Shown here one piece after another: positions 14,274-15,891 of a DNA stretch of 15,891 nt. Location: the NCBI GenBank assembly GCA_016199905.1, contig JACQFU010000119.1, forward strand, positions 1 through 15,891, read 5' to 3'. The DNA is from Candidatus Wallbacteria bacterium (GTDB lineage: Bacteria; Muiribacteriota; UBA6191; JACPRK01). The notes under the pieces were generated by a model. The model saw only the letters and a list, made by a program, of their open reading frames with translations, did not search any database and had not been told where the DNA came from. Made by a program: the position numbers and the translations under genes. The stretch's first letter is position 1. Every line of letters begins with the position of its first letter.

Positions 14274-15724
14274 CAGACTCCCAGCTGGTCGGCCAGCTCG
14301 GCCGCGTCCAGGACCAGGACAGGCTGGCCGTTCTGGAGGATGGCTGCGCCGGTGATGGCGGGGACGTGGCCGAGGTAGCGGCCGAGGGGACGGATGGCCA
14401 GCTCCTCGTGAGCGAGGCAGGCCTCGACGCCCAGTGCGATGCGTTTCTCGGCGACGCCGACTTCGACGACCAGCGGCGCGGGAGGGCTGCCCCAGCCGAG
14501 CGCTCCGGCGAGGCTGAAGATGGGAACGCCTCGGGCCTTGGCACCGACGAAGTCCGAGGCATAGCCGACGGATCGGATGGCGCTCGAAGGCAGCGCGAGC
14601 CTGCGCCCTCCCGCCTCGACGACCAGCGCGCGGATGAGCGAGGCCGCCAGCGGCACGCGCAGCGTGAAGGTCGTGCCTTGGCCGGGCAGGCTCACAGTCT
14701 CGATGGTGCCGTGAAGTTTGATGACTCGCGCCTTGACGACGTCCATCCCGATTCCGCGACCGGAAAGCGTGCTGACGCTGTCGGCCGTGGAGAACCCAGG
14801 CAAATAGATGAAGTTGAGTATCTCGGCGTCGGTCATCGCCTCCAGTTCTTCGGGCGTGACGAGGCCCATCTGCATCGCGCGCTTGCTGATGCGGGTGGTG
14901 TCGAGGCCGCGGCCGTCGTCGCGGATGTCGATGACGAAGTTGTCGCCGGCGATATAGGTGCCGACCGCGATGGTGCCAGGGAGGGTCTTTCCTGCGCGCA
15001 GGCGGTCCTCGGGCATCTCGATGCCGTGTCCCGCGGCGTTTCGCACCAGGTGCACCATCGGTTCGCGCAGCTCGTCCAGAACGGATTGCTCCAGCTCCGT
15101 ATCGCCGCCGAGGACCGTGAACTGGACCTGCTTGCCCAGCTCGCGGGCCAGGTCGCGGACCGGCCGGCGCAGCCGGGAAAGCAGCACGCTGGCGGGCACC
15201 ACGAGCAGACCGCGGGCCGTGTCGCGCATTTGCTGGGCCAGGGCCATGCCGGTCTGGTGGGCCGCGCGCAGCCCTTCGAGTCCGTCTCTGTCCTCCGGGC
15301 CGTCGAAGTCCTTGCCCGGCCGCAGGCGGCGCAGGGTCCCGGACATGCGGCCGAAGGCGGCGATCATCTCGGATGCCTGGCGCTCCAGCTCGTGGAGGCG
15401 TTCGGAGCGGACGGCGACCTCGCGGGTCGGACGCTCCGGCTCGTCCTCGTCGTCGGCCGGGAGCACGCGGACCTCGGTGAGCTCGGGGTCGGCGCCCAGC
15501 TGCCGGCCGATCGCCTGCTGCGCCTCGGAGGCGGCCGGCCTCATCAGGATGGCGTAGAAAGACTCGTTGGAGTCGGGAGAGCTTTCGAGAATATCGGGCT
15601 GACAACCGCTGACTGCGCCGTGGGGCAAGAGCGAGGCGAGCACCTCCATGCCCTTGAGGGAAGGGAAGGCGAGGCGCCTGGCGATGCGGAACTCGACGCG
15701 AAGTTTTGCGGCGGGGTTTTGCAT
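14273..15724 (-). CDS. CheA-type histidine kinase lacking the P1 (HPt) domain
   Basis: 483 residues. The N-terminal 90 residues form a small beta-alpha domain like the P2 or regulatory domains of CheA. Next come a helical P3 dimerisation region (about 100-180), the GHKL ATPase (about 180-358) and a CheW-like P5 (about 360-483). Kinase boxes seen are HLVRNAAGHGIE (N box), IRDDGRGLD (G1), LPGFSTAD (F) and GRGIGMDVVK (G2). No HxxKG phospho-site exists, and the preceding gene stops at the start codon, so P1 has not been missed by a wrong start. CheA usually has NxxDHG in the N box; here Asp is Gly232. It should form membrane-associated arrays with receptors and phosphorylate the HPt-CheW protein in trans. 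ATG 15724 overlaps the upstream stop (TGATG); GTG 15727 is possible. Confidence 0.93.
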   Translation of the reverse strand: MQNPAAKLRVEFRIARRLAFPSLKGMEVLASLLPHGAVSGCQPDILESSPDSNESFYAILMRPAASEAQQAIGRQLGADPELTEVRVLPADDEDEPERPTREVAVRSERLHELERQASEMIAAFGRMSGTLRRLRPGKDFDGPEDRDGLEGLRAAHQTGMALAQQMRDTARGLLVVPASVLLSRLRRPVRDLARELGKQVQFTVLGGDTELEQSVLDELREPMVHLVRNAAGHGIEMPEDRLRAGKTLPGTIAVGTYIAGDNFVIDIRDDGRGLDTTRISKRAMQMGLVTPEELEAMTDAEILNFIYLPGFSTADSVSTLSGRGIGMDVVKARVIKLHGTIETVSLPGQGTTFTLRVPLAASLIRALVVEAGGRRLALPSSAIRSVGYASDFVGAKARGVPIFSLAGALGWGSPPAPLVVEVGVAEKRIALGVEACLAHEELAIRPLGRYLGHVPAITGAAILQNGQPVLVLDAAELADQLGV

Positions 15725-15891
15725 CACGCCTCGAGCCGGGCGCCGACTTTTTCGATGCTGCGGGCCAGCGTGGCCAGGCCGGCCGAGGTCGAGGCGAGGG
15801 CCCTCGCGGCGGCCTGGATGCCGCCGGTGGTGGACTCCGTGGCCCGCACCAGGATGCCCGCGTCCTTGAGCACGAGGGCCGCCTGCGAGGC
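15724..15891 (-). CDS. C-terminal end of a probable methyl-accepting chemotaxis protein (5' part outside window)
   Basis: Only the last 55 codons are in view. They are Ala-rich and helical, ending STSAGLATLARSIEKVGARLEA, with heptad-like Leu/Ile/Val spacing. This fits the end of a receptor's signalling coiled coil, and its place directly before cheA, with a TGATG overlap, is where receptors or adaptors usually sit. No hallmark receptor hairpin sequence is in the visible part, so another coiled-coil signalling protein is possible. Confidence 0.5.
   Translation of the reverse strand, partial: ASQAALVLKDAGILVRATESTTGGIQAAARALASTSAGLATLARSIEKVGARLEA

Noticed and set aside
11550..14378. Long rightward open frames opposite the chemosensory genes (11550-13097 and 13107-14378)
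   Set aside because: They have no recognisable domains and are Arg/His/Gln-rich. They lie antisense to genes with unmistakable CheB, receiver, CheW and HPt motifs; high GC leaves such frames open by chance.
1..15891. tRNA, rRNA, riboswitch, CRISPR, transposase or phage integrase signals
   Set aside because: None seen on reading both strands; intergenic gaps are short (at most about 216 bases) and contain only the sites listed.

Overview
This is a GC-rich, densely coding window. It has signal peptides, a probable outer-membrane protein and canonical GGAGG-type ribosome sites, which suggests a Gram-negative-type, high-GC bacterium. The style of its regulators, lipase and split chemosensory genes would fit Acidobacteriota, Myxococcota or a neighbouring lineage, but no marker gene here fixes the taxon. 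No RNA genes, insertion sequences, CRISPR arrays or phage genes were seen, and no gene-free stretch exceeds 300 bases.

Region 1 (1-6520) is a divergent ABC-transporter locus. Leftward run a 755-residue exported membrane protein with a Cys/His cluster and an ABC ATPase cut by the window start. Rightward run a YtrA-type GntR repressor, a second ABC ATPase and an ABC-2 permease that carries a roughly 400-residue extracytoplasmic tail with propeller-like features. A 111-base intergenic region with a small dyad between two -10-like boxes is the obvious place for the repressor to control both arms.

Region 2 (6525-9554) holds envelope-type genes. These are an exported LmeA/DUF2993-like lipid-binding protein (leftward), a divergent secreted alpha/beta-hydrolase lipase with a clear promoter, and a small probable outer-membrane barrel protein.

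Region 3 (9555-10913) is one FAD/NAD(P)-dependent oxidoreductase of the ferredoxin-NADP reductase/GltD-like type. It has its own promoter with an overlapping dyad.

Region 4 (10921-15891, all leftward) is a tightly coupled chemosensory operon. In order of transcription it holds the tail of a probable receptor, a CheA kinase lacking the P1/HPt domain, a separate HPt-CheW fusion that supplies the missing phospho-histidine, a single-domain CheY-like regulator, a CheB whose catalytic histidine is replaced by aspartate, and a receiver with a helical tail. The kinase and its phosphotransfer substrate are therefore on two polypeptides, like the CheA3/CheA4 pair of Rhodobacter sphaeroides. The substituted CheB suggests adaptation by methylation is altered or absent. 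This operon is the most unusual system in the window.
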